From NCBI GenBank assembly GCA_026260175.1, contig JAKCWW010000685.1, forward strand, positions 8,348 to 72,347: DNA of 64,000 nt, written 5' to 3'. The DNA is from Reticulitermes lucifugus (lineage: Eukaryota > Arthropoda > Insecta > Blattodea > Rhinotermitidae). Every line of letters starts with the position of its first letter. Positions within the stretch are counted from its first letter, which is position 1. Positions 1 to 10,124 of the stretch are shown here, piece by piece. Made by a program: the position numbers and the translations under genes. The notes beneath the pieces were generated by a model. That model ran no database searches and was not told the DNA's origin. It saw only the letters and a list, made by a program, of their open reading frames with translations.

Positions 1-115
1 TCCAGAGGAGTCCTACCGAGTGTGGTGTGTCTAAAGTGTGATCGTGAAGCCTCGAAAAAAAAAATGAGGCGGCCTAGGCCCCCAAGGAGCTGTCGAGCCA
101 TTGGAAAAAAAAAAT
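1..115 (+). mobile_element. SINE-A, 3' part, cut by window start
   Basis: The window opens inside a tRNA-derived SINE. The text from base 1 (CAGAGGAGTCCTACCGAGTG) matches the body of the complete copy at 40488-40733 read on the minus strand, and the shared end 'cctaggcccc..aggagctgtcgagcca' follows. Two A-runs occur, one internal and one at the tail near 105-114. The tRNA-like head must lie to the left of the window. Confidence 0.75.
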
Positions 116-735
116 GTAATGTCATATCGAATTTGCAAACATTCACACCAATATCTAAATGTTTTATCGGTTTAAGGTTTTGAAATGTCTGTATAAGAAA
201 TTAAACAATCTCTTACAATGTGTATTGCCTTTATTTGTATTAAGAATTGTTGTAATTAAGTGAAAATGACAAGGGAAAATTTTACTTTTAATTAAACCCT
301 TTTAAATCATTTGTATAATATAATTCAGTTTTAAACCTTTCATGTTTGCTTTATTTTTTTTCATAATCGTCGTGGTTGTCGGTACGTTCCTCTCTTCCCA
401 TTAAGCAATAGCAAGTTTCAGCATTCCGGGGGACTCAAATTTATGGACTCTTGAAGAGTGTACAAGAGTGATTTCATGCTACATTGAAATTAGCGACATA
501 GTCCTGTCGACACGCTGAGTTCGTACAAATACACAATCCTTCTCCCGATATTACGCTGTATGGATTTATCGATGCTAACGGGCATCACTAATGATCGGAT
601 CTAAATTAGTTTCAATTTCTGTCTGTATATTTACACATGTAGTGATAAAATCATTCCAGAAAGCCGTGTGTGTCTATGACTGGTATCGAACTGTTCAAAC
701 ATATATCCATCTACTGTAGGTTATGTGTTATGTTT

Positions 736-770
<35 letters not shown>

Positions 771-1440
771 GTATGTATGTATTTATGTATGTATGTGTCG
801 TCCCAAGTACCAGTGTTTATATGGACCAGGGTATCTCAGATATTTTCTGAACTTTTCTAACACTATCACTATATTTATCCTATCATAACCAGGCTCATCA
901 TAGGAGAAAAGCCTAATCTGTCTGAGGGGTTTGGCCACTTCTGTGTTAGCAGTGCACATAACACTACAAAAAAACAATTTTTAACAACATAATGAAATTA
1001 CCGGCAGTTTTAAAATACTTGGCTCTGTTTTATTGTCTGACATTATGAAACACCTCCCGGATTATTGATTTCGTTGGTTTGTGGGAACAAAAGAAACATA
1101 TTAATGCGCACCACTTCAGTCAGGTGCCATCAGATTTAATTACCACTTCAGCGTCTGACATGAACCTTCGTACACAGTCCTACACAGCAGCGTGCTTCCT
1201 TCCGAGACTCCGGTGCAATGGCGCTGACAAGTGGTGTCGAAAGCGAGCTGAGCAAGTGCTTCGGCTGCACTTGACAGAACGAGTACGTTACACTCTGTTC
1301 TTCCAATGGAACGTTTCATCACCAAAGCCACAAACAACAGACAATGCAACTACAATAAACGAAGAATCTGCTAATTTTATTTTGAGTAAATTTTCACCAA
1401 ATATTATGTAGGTTATCAAAACATTGGAAAGTGAAAGAGG
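116..1440. other. no gene seen; one microsatellite
   Basis: AT-rich unique-looking DNA with only short frames on both strands. The longest is 110 codons (1079-1411, plus) and resembles nothing I know. The one structured element is the TG/TATG microsatellite listed separately. Confidence 0.6.
739..797. repeat. compound (TG)n-(TATG)n microsatellite
   Basis: About 15 uninterrupted GT units are followed by imperfect TATG units. The small frame with a CVCVCV stretch here is produced by the repeat and is not a gene. Confidence 0.95.
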
Positions 1441-1444
1441 CAAC

Positions 1445-1720
1445 ACACGTAGCACGCATGGTAGAGATTTTAAATTCATGGGAAATTTTGGACGACATGA
1501 GGGAAGGGAAAAGAGAACTTCACTGGCAGGTCGAGGATAATACGAAATTGGGCCTTGAAGCAGCTAGTTTTCAAAATGTAGTTTAACGGGATTGGCTCAA
1601 GATAGGATCCAGTTTCAGGCTATCATGAACACCGTAATAAGCTTCTGATAAAAGTCACGGAATTCTTTGACTAGCTAAGCGACTATTAACTTGTCAGGTA
1701 TGATTCTACTCCGTAGTGTT
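1445..1720 (+). mobile_element. LINE-A fragment, C-terminal RT region plus 3' tail
   Basis: Reads HVARMV at the start, where the family has GHVARMG. It then continues through a degraded 'REGKR' and 'EDNTK' area (family: PEGKR ... WEDNIKMDL) to the 'GLAQDR' tail and the terminal block 'tgactagctaagcgactatta'. LINE-A is a non-LTR retrotransposon whose protein ends in a Cys/Arg-rich tail after the reverse transcriptase. The copy lacks the endonuclease and RT core, carries frameshifts and stops, and is clearly dead. Confidence 0.75.
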
Positions 1721-1835
1721 AAACGTGCCTTGTATTACACATAGGCAATTGGAAGACCGCATGTGAACTTCGAAGATCATAGCTTACGTGTGATGGTTGT
1801 ATGATAACAATCATATGGAAGTAGTTTGTGTCGAC

Positions 1836-1970
1836 TGGGAACAGAATGGTTTGGTTCATGATAGAATCAATTAAAGAGACTTTGTAATAAGGCTTCAGAT
1901 TTCATAAAAGTTGGTGAATTTCTTGGATATTTGAGCGAATATTAGCCCCCCATGAAAGATTGCTCCACGG
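1836..1970 (+). mobile_element. LINE-A 3' tail, second copy
   Basis: A further tail-only copy about 120 bp after the previous one and in the same orientation. It has 'ggtttggttcatgatagaatc' (family: tggctcaggataggg) and then 'gaatttcttggatatttgag', ending at 'gctccacgg' (family: gctccatgg). Two tails in tandem are either independent insertions or a local duplication. Confidence 0.6.
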
Positions 1971-2435
1971 AATAAGCGTGAGAGAAAGAGTGCATTAATT
2001 AGTTGGGTAGTTGATTTATTAGAGGCATATGTGTTAAAATAACTAATGTTATAAAGGAAGGACTTTTAAACGTGGGGAACCAGAGGGTCACTTGTCATTA
2101 TTTGCCCCCAGTTTCGTGTTACATCCTGGGGCAGCAAGCAGAGGAGGAGCAGTTAAACCAACCAAACGCCATTAGGAATGCCGCTATATGCCAAAGTAAA
2201 CACGTGACAACGGTGTGGGGGAGTGTGCCTTAGCATTAATAGGACAAGGTTCGAGCAAATCTGTTTGCTTCCTTCAGTGGTTCGAATCCACAGTTCTTCC
2301 TTTCGCTTTCTCCTGGTTACATTCGTAGGTAAATTTGAGGAATGCTTACTGGCATTCAGTTCAGAAGCCTTCATATTTCCATCTAGAAATATAAACATGT
2401 CTCCGTCTATAAGCTTAAATATTAAAATGATTTTA

Positions 2436-2880
2436 ACCTTTTTTCTGCATGGGTGTGAAACGTGATCTCTGACGTTATGTAGAGAAAGTAGTTTGAAGGT
2501 GTCTGAAGAAGACTGGGTGCTAAGAAAAATATTTCATCTTGAAAGGGAAGAAATAAGAGGAAGGCGAAGAAAACTGCATAATTTTTAGTCTTCGCCAAAC
2601 GTATGATTGGGCCCATGAAATGATGACAGGCATACACGCATGTGCGATGTAAGAAATGATTATGACATGTAAGTCGGGAAGCTATAACAACTTGGATGGC
2701 ATAGGCACAGACGGGATAATAACGTAAATCGTAGAGAATGATACGTCCATCTGGCTTAGGAAGGGGACCACTGGGTCGAGTCTACTGAACATACACGATC
2801 CTTAAAAGGCAAGCAATTTCTTGACTAGCTGAGCGACTACTTGCTTCTCCCAAAGACCCATTATCCTGGAGTTGTGTGTT
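2436..2880 (+). mobile_element. LINE-A fragment from the LYGCETW block to the 3' end
   Basis: Starts with LHGCET-SLTL (family: LYGCETWSLTL), continues with a match to 'LRKIF..EREEIRGRRRKLHN' (family: VLRKIFGPKRDEVTGEWRKLHNEEL) at 2518-2580, and ends with the 'ttgactagctgagcgactac' tail and 'cctggag'. Between these the GHVARM and GRPRRRW blocks are deleted or too decayed to read, so the copy is internally shortened as well as 5'-truncated. Confidence 0.75.
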
Positions 2881-2889
2881 ACACTTAAC

Positions 2890-4095
2890 AGCCAAGGATT
2901 CGCACAGCCTGATGCAGACGTGGTGAGAATTAACTGTTCACGGAATAGTAATCCACGTTTTGCTGGGAAATAAATTTGCAAGTGTTCCCTCAGCAACTTG
3001 TACTTAGAACTGGCTTTCGATGGCCAGAGAACTACATCAGTCACTTATTATTTCAAATTTTTTATTTTTCTGTGTAGTAAAATTTCTATTACAGCTGAAG
3101 GTAGACTTGATGTATGAACGCCCACAAACACCCCCCCCAATGATTGTTCATAAGCTGCCTACCTATACGTCAAAATTAAAAAAAAATAAAGTCTTAAATT
3201 AATTTTGTATCTTATTCATGTACGCAGATTGGCCAAACATCCTCTTTTCCAAAATATAATATCGATGGGATGTATAAAAAAATATATATAATACGACCCC
3301 TATACGTTTATCGACCGCCTTTTAATTCCCAACCATAAATAATAACCAGAATTTAAATCGGGCTTAAGTCTAGTTAAATAACACTACTTCAGTTGTGTAA
3401 TCTTCATGCGAATCTAAAATAAAAGAAGCATTTGATTTGATTTCTTCATAACTTGATATGATAAAGCTCCCGTTCGCAGAAGAACGGATGGTATTTTCCA
3501 ACCGCACCAAATACTTGGGCTCTGTATAGTCGCACTCTGTGGTAGGTTGTGTGGTTGCGTGTAGTGTGTGTATTTACACAGGCCAAACCCTATTAATTTT
3601 AGAAGAAACTAATTAAGATTTTTAAAATTATACCTAGGAAGTTGGTATCATGAACTGTGATGTTACACAGCAGATCTCTTGTTAGGCAACACGAATAAAC
3701 CTGCAGTCTTGTGACGTGTGGAGAAACCACGAGCCGGGGTACAATTTCTCCGTGGAACTTTCTTTACAAGGGTAACGCAGTTTGTGGTGTAACCGGCTAC
3801 ATAAACGACTTATTAACGTCTCAAAACATGTCCTTTTTCTCGTCCTTTCAAAGGAAACTTTTACAGCCCTGATGTAAATTAATTTTTGGAGGCGGCCTGC
3901 ACTTTCAAGAAACAGGAAGTAAATTTTTAAATTCAACAGAGTGTCATTAATTACTGACACTGCCCTGAGGTGACCGCAACGCTAAACGTGTTAACCGTAT
4001 TAGAAGAACTCAACAGCTGCCAACTTACTGCGCTTGTGGGTCACCTAACTAAAAGAACCAAAATAATTTTTAGCGGAACAGAGGGTTAAAATACT
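2890..4095. other. no gene or repeat recognised
   Basis: AT-rich DNA with short frames only, the longest being 92 codons (3682-3960, minus). An A-rich stretch lies near 3175-3190 and a run of eight C near 3131. I cannot assign any of it. Confidence 0.5.
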
Positions 4096-4097
4096 TG

Positions 4098-4345
4098 GCA
4101 TGGCACCCCTCTTTACACGTGTGAAATGGGAATGCCTTAACATTCGAGTTTGACAAAATAGGAAAAGCAGGTGCGTACCAGTGTAGCTGCGTCTTCACCC
4201 TAAATTTAACCAACCCCATAATTTTTCAAGCTCCACTTGTTTCTGTTTAGTTGTGACATTTGTGTTATTTGTTCCATGAAACTAGGCCATTTGGGCGTTA
4301 CGGTTGAACGAAACCAAATTCGGTTTTGACATTTTAATGGGCCCT
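4098..4345 (+). repeat. coding-derived segment, paralogue of 52668-52905
   Basis: This stretch aligns along its length with 52668-52905. Within it one frame conserves FEFD-x-IG-x-AG-x-Y-x-CSCVF-x-LN between the two copies, and most base differences in that block are synonymous or conservative, the mark of shared protein-coding ancestry. I do not recognise the family. The G-x-Y-x-C spacing resembles the F strand of immunoglobulin-like domains, but that is weak. It could be a duplicated host exon fossil or part of an unidentified mobile element. It looks decayed. Confidence 0.55.
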
Positions 4346-4387
4346 AAATTTAGAACGGTAGAGTTACTGACATTTAGAGCTTAAACC

Positions 4388-4885
4388 TTACATGACTTTT
4401 TCAGCGTCTCTCGCTTGGGTGTGTTTTCCAGGTATTTTAAATTACTTTTTAACCAATGAGGATTATGCCGTGTCCTCTAAGAAAGATTGTTCCAACCACG
4501 ACGACAGAACCTGTTTCTTTGCCAGACCAGTCACAGAAGTCGAAGTCGCATTGGTCAGAAATGTCACTTCTGGAAAGCGAAATACAAGTATGAAGGAAAC
4601 AGTGAGTTCAAAAAAGAGTTCTAGTCGATCACTGTGCCTCTAGTGCTGAGGACTGTTAACCCTTCTTTCGTCACCGAGGGCTGACTCAAAAGGTGTATCT
4701 GATAATACAAGGAAAGATGTAGACACAACACTTATCAACTCCTTGATGCCTGCTCCGAGAAAGTTCAGCTGTTTTAATAGTGTAATGAACTGGTCCCCGT
4801 GTGAATATTCGCATGTGTACTCCATTAATTTTATTAATTCTAATAATGACTTTCTACAGCCATAATAACATCATACAGGCCCAAA
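4388..4885. other. no gene recognised
   Basis: Contains an 83-codon frame (4392-4643, plus), Ser/Lys-rich at its end, with no match I know. Nothing else is apparent before the SINE at 4888. Confidence 0.45.
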
Positions 4886-4887
4886 AA

Positions 4888-5158
4888 GGGAGCCGGGATA
4901 GTGTAGTTGGTATAGTGACTAGGCTGTTGGCTGGATATCCGAGGAATCGTGGTTCGATTCATGTCAGCAGCAAGAGAGTTTTCTCTTCTCCAAAGCTTCC
5001 AGACCGGCTGTGCCGCCTACCAAGCTTCCCATCAAATGGGCACTGGGGCATCGTGAAGCTGACCACTCACCTTCATCTAATGTCAGGGTTAAGAAAGATT
5101 GAAGCTGTAAATCTACTCCCCCATACGCCTTTACGGTGTGCACAGGGTCAGATTTGCC
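4888..5158 (+). mobile_element. SINE-B copy
   Basis: tRNA-derived head 'gagccgggatagtgtagttgg' with a B-box-like GTGGTTCGATTC near 4950. It is followed by the family body: a 'ctcttctccaaagcttccag' block, 'cactggggcatcgtgaagctgacc', 'cctcat/cttcatctaatg', and an end with 'ctactccc..gccttt'. It matches the best copy at 46828-47099 throughout. The sequence changes to another repeat at about 5150. Confidence 0.8.
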
Positions 5159-5455
5159 TGAGATCCATAAATTGCCATCCTTTCTATAACAGCTATTTCC
5201 CCGTTCGCCGGAGCGCACACCCGTTAAGACCCTGGTAAAGGAATCCCTGCCTCCAATACTCAGGCAAATCCGGGCACGTCGACCTCTTATCCACTTCAAC
5301 TGCCCTAATTAATTGTCTTGACACCCATTTCTGTGATTGGAAGTGTAAGGTGAGAAGGACTGGTGAAAGTTGCGTCGACCAGCAGTGAGAATCGAACGTG
5401 CACTTACTGCGGACCGTAGCTGTGTTTACTCTGCAGATAGTATGCTCATGTTCTG
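5150..5455 (-). mobile_element. probable SINE with tRNA-like head (family H)
   Basis: On the minus strand a tRNA-like head (CACGTTCGATTCTCACTGC, B-box GTTCGATTC) starts near 5445. The body runs leftwards to 5150, ending 'ctcaggcaaatctgacc'. A 14-base inverted match (5150-5163 against 5258-5271) shows the end motif occurring twice in opposite orientation. No second copy exists here, so the family assignment rests on the tRNA-like head only. Confidence 0.35.
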
Positions 5456-5459
5456 TGGG

Positions 5460-6073
5460 AACAGAAAACTGGTTTAAGGTCCATAATGTTTATTAACACT
5501 GGGCTGCAGTACGTAATGTGTGAGGTACGAATGGACGAGTTTACCTTCCATTGTGAAGAGTCCCCTGTCGCTGATTCCCCTCATAATTTAGGTCCACTTC
5601 TCATCGCTGATGTACTCGATGATAAGTAGCTTTCAGTTGCTGGGTGACGTTCCAGATTAACGGTGCTGTATGACTTACAGGCATACATGCTCCGTCGCCA
5701 TTTGTTTTCAACTTCCCTGCAAAATACGCAGTTAGGAACGTTCTAGAAAATGAGGAGGGACTGAAATTGAATATATCAGTTTGTATCTGTTCTGGTGAAG
5801 ATCATTTATAGGGAAAATCGTAACTAAATACGCTATTATATAATCAAGAGACTGATCTAGAAATAACAGCAGTAAACTAAATTGTGTGCGTCACCATAAT
5901 GCAGGACAAAACCATATGGTCTAATATAAGGATTTCTAACATATTCCTACTTTATTCTGTCAACTGATAAAGAATACAGATTAAAAAACGTGGTCTGAAG
6001 AAGCTGGGGCGATTCACAGTATCTAAAACATCGTTCAAAATGTTTGTGTATTATCATCAGCAATATGCAGTCA
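5460..6073. other. no gene or repeat recognised
   Basis: Nothing assignable on either strand; only short frames. Confidence 0.45.
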
Positions 6074-6212
6074 GCTTGGATTCAGTTGGCTCAGTATAGG
6101 GTCGAGCAGCGGGGTATTTTGAACAAGTAAATGAACCTGCGAGTTTCATGAAAGTTCAAGAATTTCGTTAGCAGTTGAGCGACTGTCAAGCTTTCCAGAA
6201 ATACTCAAAGAG
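6074..6212 (+). mobile_element. LINE-A 3' tail
   Basis: A well-preserved tail: 'ttggattcagttggctcag', then 'agggtcgagcagcggg', 'gaacctgcgagtttcatgaa' and 'gaatttcgttagcagttgag', with 'gcgactgtcaagctt'. It encodes the decayed end of the 'DWI.LAQDR..WRALVN..MNLRVPQN' region. All upstream protein blocks are missing. Confidence 0.8.
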
Positions 6213-6219
6213 GCTATGA

Positions 6220-7784
6220 TAAAAAGTCGAGCATTCATAGGGTTAGAAGCATTATGTTTGTACTCGACTTCTGAAGAAGCGAGTAAGAGCTTTGTTGGTG
6301 CGCCATTCGGCTATGTTGATAACATAAATTTGATTTTATGATACACCGTTTCCTTGCATACTCCGGAGCTGTGAAACATGCAAATCAAATACGAGATAAA
6401 CCCATTAGCAGATAACATTTTTGAAATATCGATTTTACTTATATTCATTGAATTTTCTTGAGACGATAATACACTTTTGCTTATGTAAGTGATGACGAAT
6501 TGACGTGTCTAAATTTGTAGTTGTGTTGGAAATTATGACGTAATAGGGTTCTGGAAAAAGAGATAAACCGGGCTTTGAAACGCTACCCGATCTACTGTTG
6601 ATTAATAATCTGCAGTCTGAAGCTGATAGACTTGGCTGTAGAGCTGTCTTATGATGGCTCTGGCACGCGCGAGAGGAGAGATCTAGAACAGAGGGAGAAA
6701 TTAAGACAGCGGCCTCCGATGTCGATAGCCGAAGAGAAGAAGTGACAGAGTAGCTATGCTTACTCAGATAATGTTAGTTGTTGCCCTTGACGATTCTGAT
6801 GTAGAATGACGCATGATTGCAATTAAGACTGCTCCATGGCGTTACCTGTTTGTAAAACGCAACAGTCAAAAGTTATATAAATAACATATTACATAGGCTT
6901 AGCCTACTTCAGCAACACTCTTCTTTTGCACTTTTTCATTATTTAATGCACAATTGAAGCACATGTTTCGGAAGCCGGCTCGACCTCCTTCCTCAGGTGA
7001 GAGGGATGGGGAAATGCGCATATTCTTGTGCACCCCTTAGAAAGTGCTACTTACAGTCACTGGCTTAAGATAAGAAGAAATGTGTGGATTAAAATACTCA
7101 ATGTTTTACTGGACAGCATCTGGTAAAGCAATGTTATGATTGACAGGAGTGTAATACAATTGTGAGGAACTGGACTAAGGGGCTGAAATAGGAGCTGCGT
7201 AATGTTTGTCTGTCATGCATTTGTGCGGAAGAAATAAGACGAGTGTAATTAAGCTGTTAAAAGAAATATGGAATGATATTGAAAGAAAATATGGTAGCAC
7301 AAGTGTCTGAAGAAGGTTGATTAGCATTATATTGAGACATGAAATTTAGGTGGTGTAAAAGATCGTATACGTATAATGCTTTAATAGGAAAGAAACAAGA
7401 GGACAGCGTGGTTGTTAGCAGGAGTGTGGAAACAGAGGAATTATAAAGAAAATAGACAAAACGAATATTTCCCTTATTTTTAGATGATTGTCAAATGCAC
7501 AGGCCTAATGCTGAGCTGTTCAGAGACTAGGAAAGGGAAAACGTAAATTTTAAGTAAAAAACAATTTAATATGAATAAGGAGGTAGCTTGTAAGAAAGCA
7601 TTAAGATGTGCTAACAAAGTTCTGATTATAGACCTAGGTAGACGTTTAGACAAACTTAAATGTAAGTGCTTTAATAAGACAAAATCTCTAAATATTACAT
7701 GTATTGAATGGTGTAGGGGCTACCACCGTGATGACCGGGGTTAATCGGTAGGTAGTCCAAACCAAAGAAGGATGAACTGAAATT
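6220..7784. other. no gene; contains a hammerhead-like motif
   Basis: Frames are short. The stretch 6880-7330 may be remains of a Penelope-like element because of the motif at 6961-6996, but I see no readable reverse transcriptase or GIY-YIG block. Confidence 0.45.
6961..6996 (-). ncRNA. hammerhead-ribozyme-like core, probably degenerate
   Basis: On the minus strand CTGAGGA (6996-6990) fits the hammerhead core CUGANGA. It is followed by one unpaired A, an 8-bp stem with two G-U pairs (6988-6981 with 6977-6970, loop AGC), then GAAA (6969-6966) and C-AT-GT, a 2-bp helix III. The position before cleavage would be G, not A, C or U, and I see no helix I, so cleavage is unlikely. The layout matches the motif at 45256-45299. 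Short-helix-III hammerheads are known from Penelope-like retroelements. Confidence 0.35.
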
Positions 7785-7830
7785 AATAATAATAATAATA
7801 ATAATAATTATTATTATTATTATTATTATT
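7785..7830. repeat. 46-bp perfect (AAT)8-(ATT)8 palindrome
   Basis: Eight AAT units run directly into eight ATT units with the symmetry centre between 7807 and 7808. The 23-bp arms are exactly complementary. Such palindromes can extrude as cruciforms and are prone to replication slippage. Confidence 0.95.
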
Positions 7831-7834
7831 GTAT

Positions 7835-9350
7835 TTACGAATTTAGCATCTAGGGACAATAAATAACACAGCGAAGGCGCCAGAATTGTTAACGATGTGC
7901 GATGTTGCATACTCCCAGTACTGCTAGGTGCATGTACTGTGAAGTAGCTTCTTCAAATTCACTTTATATTCACAGAATACAATTCCCTTATTTCACTACC
8001 TCTGTAGTTTATATGACATCGTTGAATAGCACACAGTACAACTAAGATAACATCATAAGACGGCTGAATCCAAAACCAAAAATAGCAGTGGTGTAATTTA
8101 CCATATGTATATCAACCTCTTTCTTTAGTTCCATCAATGAAAATATCACCTTGCAAGGCAGCAATTCAGTAACAGGGCATCGAACCAGTGCTCTCGATAA
8201 CAAGCCACATTGTTTCCCAACTTGCCATATGATGCTTGGACTAATAAGAATGGCTAGGGTGACGGTGTTTATAGGAGGTATGTGGGGGTGAATGGTCGTG
8301 TGACAGACAGACACACAGACAGACAGACAGACAGGATAATCCATCTTCTTCACCCTCCAGTGCAGCCTGTCATCCCCTGAAACTCTCACCCCAGCCCTCT
8401 TGTCAAACGATGAAATTCGCTCGCTGGATTGCTCCAACATCTCAGAGGTTTCGACTGGAGTGGCAATCATTTACATGATTACAGATTAACTTGTTTGCTT
8501 CTTGCCTACTCGGTAATAACGGGCGGTGGCATTTGAAGTTTTCAAGGCCATGACTGTCCGCGAGCCGAGTCGCACTTCCTCATCACAACAGCTAGGTCAT
8601 AGGTTTCTGCATAAGGATTTCAGGATGACTATCGGGCGTATTGGTGTGAAGATCATGTTTGGAGCAAGTATTGTATTAATGACATATATGCAAGTTTCTT
8701 GCAGCTTCCTCTTCCCTTGCTCGCTGGTGGATCATCTTCACAGTTTATACAGAATTACACAATTCTGATTCACACCACACTTAGTTCATCGGTAAACATT
8801 TGTACGTGCAACTTTGTATACGAAAGACACGTCTCTTCGAGTGTATTTCAGTTAATGCATCCAGTGAACCTTTCTTTGAAGTTCCAGAGAAGGATTAGTA
8901 AGGTGCGTAGGTGGTGGATGTGGTACTTTGGAGTGGTCTTAAATACTTAGGTGGCGGATTTGGAACGGTAGTGAGTTGTTCACCGAGAGGTAAGGGTCGG
9001 AAACTTCGAGAGTTTGGGAACTTCGCGGTTAGACAGAAATACTGTAGTAATTGTACCGGAAGCATTTTTTTCGTTTTGCTTTGGAACACTAATAATTCTT
9101 GCACGAAAAAAAACATAAATCTGATGCACAACAGTTATTAATTTTGTTCTCGACAAATTTTAAGTATGCCAGAAACTATCGACACAAATTCAACAAAGAA
9201 AAGGAGTTTTATGAAATCTTAAATATGGCCTCTCTGTCCTAGGACTTAAACGGATATTAACTCTCGCTACAAACCAGATGTCAAACGGTTCTCCAGTTTC
9301 CATTGCTGCCAGCTCTATATGAAACTTGTTTGTATTGGCGTTTACGTATA
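7835..9350. other. no gene recognised; CAGA microsatellite at 8301-8334
   Basis: Contains a 142-codon open frame (8042-8470, minus) that crosses the CAGA repeat and resembles nothing I know. I treat it as chance. The remainder to 9350 has short frames only. Confidence 0.5.
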
Positions 9351-9351
9351 A

Positions 9352-9890
9352 GTTCTTCTTCTTCTACTACTACCTCTTCTTCTTCTGCATCTTCTGTGGC
9401 ATGACAGCCCGCATCAGGCCCTGACCTCTTCAGTATTTCACCTCCAGATATCCCTATCCTCTGTAGTCTCCTCCATCCTCTTATATTCAGCAGCAACGAG
9501 GAATCCCTCCTGACGTCTTCCCACCTCAGTCGTGGTCTTCCCACAGGCCTTCTTCCGTGAAATTTTCCATTCATTACTTTCTTCGGTATTCTAGTGTTAT
9601 CCATTCGGATTATATGACTAGCGCATTGTAATCTTTTGAACTTAATATATTGTACTATATCAGGTCCATCTAACAATTCATAGAGCTCTTCATTATGTCT
9701 TAGTCTCTATCCTAAATTATTTTCATGACTTGGTCCAAAGATTCTTCTTTGCATTTTTCTTTCACATATTGCTTCCCTTTCTTCTGATCTGAGTCATTGT
9801 TCATGATTCACATCCATAGCTTAGTACTGGTCGGATTAAGTCTTTATATTCTATGTTTATCTTTTCTATGTGCTAGTCATGACTTTATGA
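9352..9890 (-). mobile_element. LINE-B fragment, RT C-terminal region and 3' end
   Basis: On the minus strand the translation includes LIRPVLSYGCESWTMT, then ERKMQRRIFGPSHENN, LQCASHIIRMDNTRIPKK, and GRRPVGRPRLRWEDVRRD followed by IRGWRRL. This is the usual C-terminal region downstream of the reverse transcriptase in insect non-LTR elements. The last 131 codons (9676-9281) are still open, but a frame change separates the upstream block. A GAA-rich 3' end (about 9355-9390) fits a simple-repeat LINE tail. It differs from LINE-A in every block. I leave the clade open. Confidence 0.8.
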
Positions 9891-9891
9891 T

Positions 9892-10120
9892 GGCCAACAG
9901 GGAAAAGTTCTAAAGCGTAGGTCTGCGCCCGCTGGATTGCTGGGATCGCGGGTTCGAATCCCGCTGAGGGCATGAATGTTCGTCTCTTGTGTTTGTTGTG
10001 TGTTGTGCAGGTAGTGGCCTCTGCGACGAGCTGGTCACTCCTTCAGAGGAGTCCTACCGGGTGTGTGTGTCTAATTGTGTGTGATATAGGAACCTCAACA
10101 ATGATTGGGTTGTTTGCTTC
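9892..10120 (+). mobile_element. SINE-A copy, 3' end missing
   Basis: tRNA-like head with 'aaagcgtaggtctgcgcccg' and B box GCGGGTTCGAATCCCGC near 9950. The family body follows: 'gggcatgaatgttcgtctctt', 'ctctgcgacgagctggtcac' and 'agaggagtcctaccgg'. It loses similarity after 'cctcaacaatga', before the 'cctaggcccact..ggggctgtcgtgcca' end seen at 40488. It lies directly against the 5' limit of LINE-B. Confidence 0.85.
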
Positions 10121-10124
10121 GGTG

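Noticed and set aside
5150-5271. Inverted 14-base repeat as MITE ends
   Set aside because: No flanking duplication, and the left arm lies at the border of two SINE-like elements. It is better explained by a shared SINE end motif.
8042-8470. 142-codon minus-strand frame
   Set aside because: It includes the CAGA microsatellite (CLSVCVSVC) and shows no recognisable domain, so it is most likely chance.
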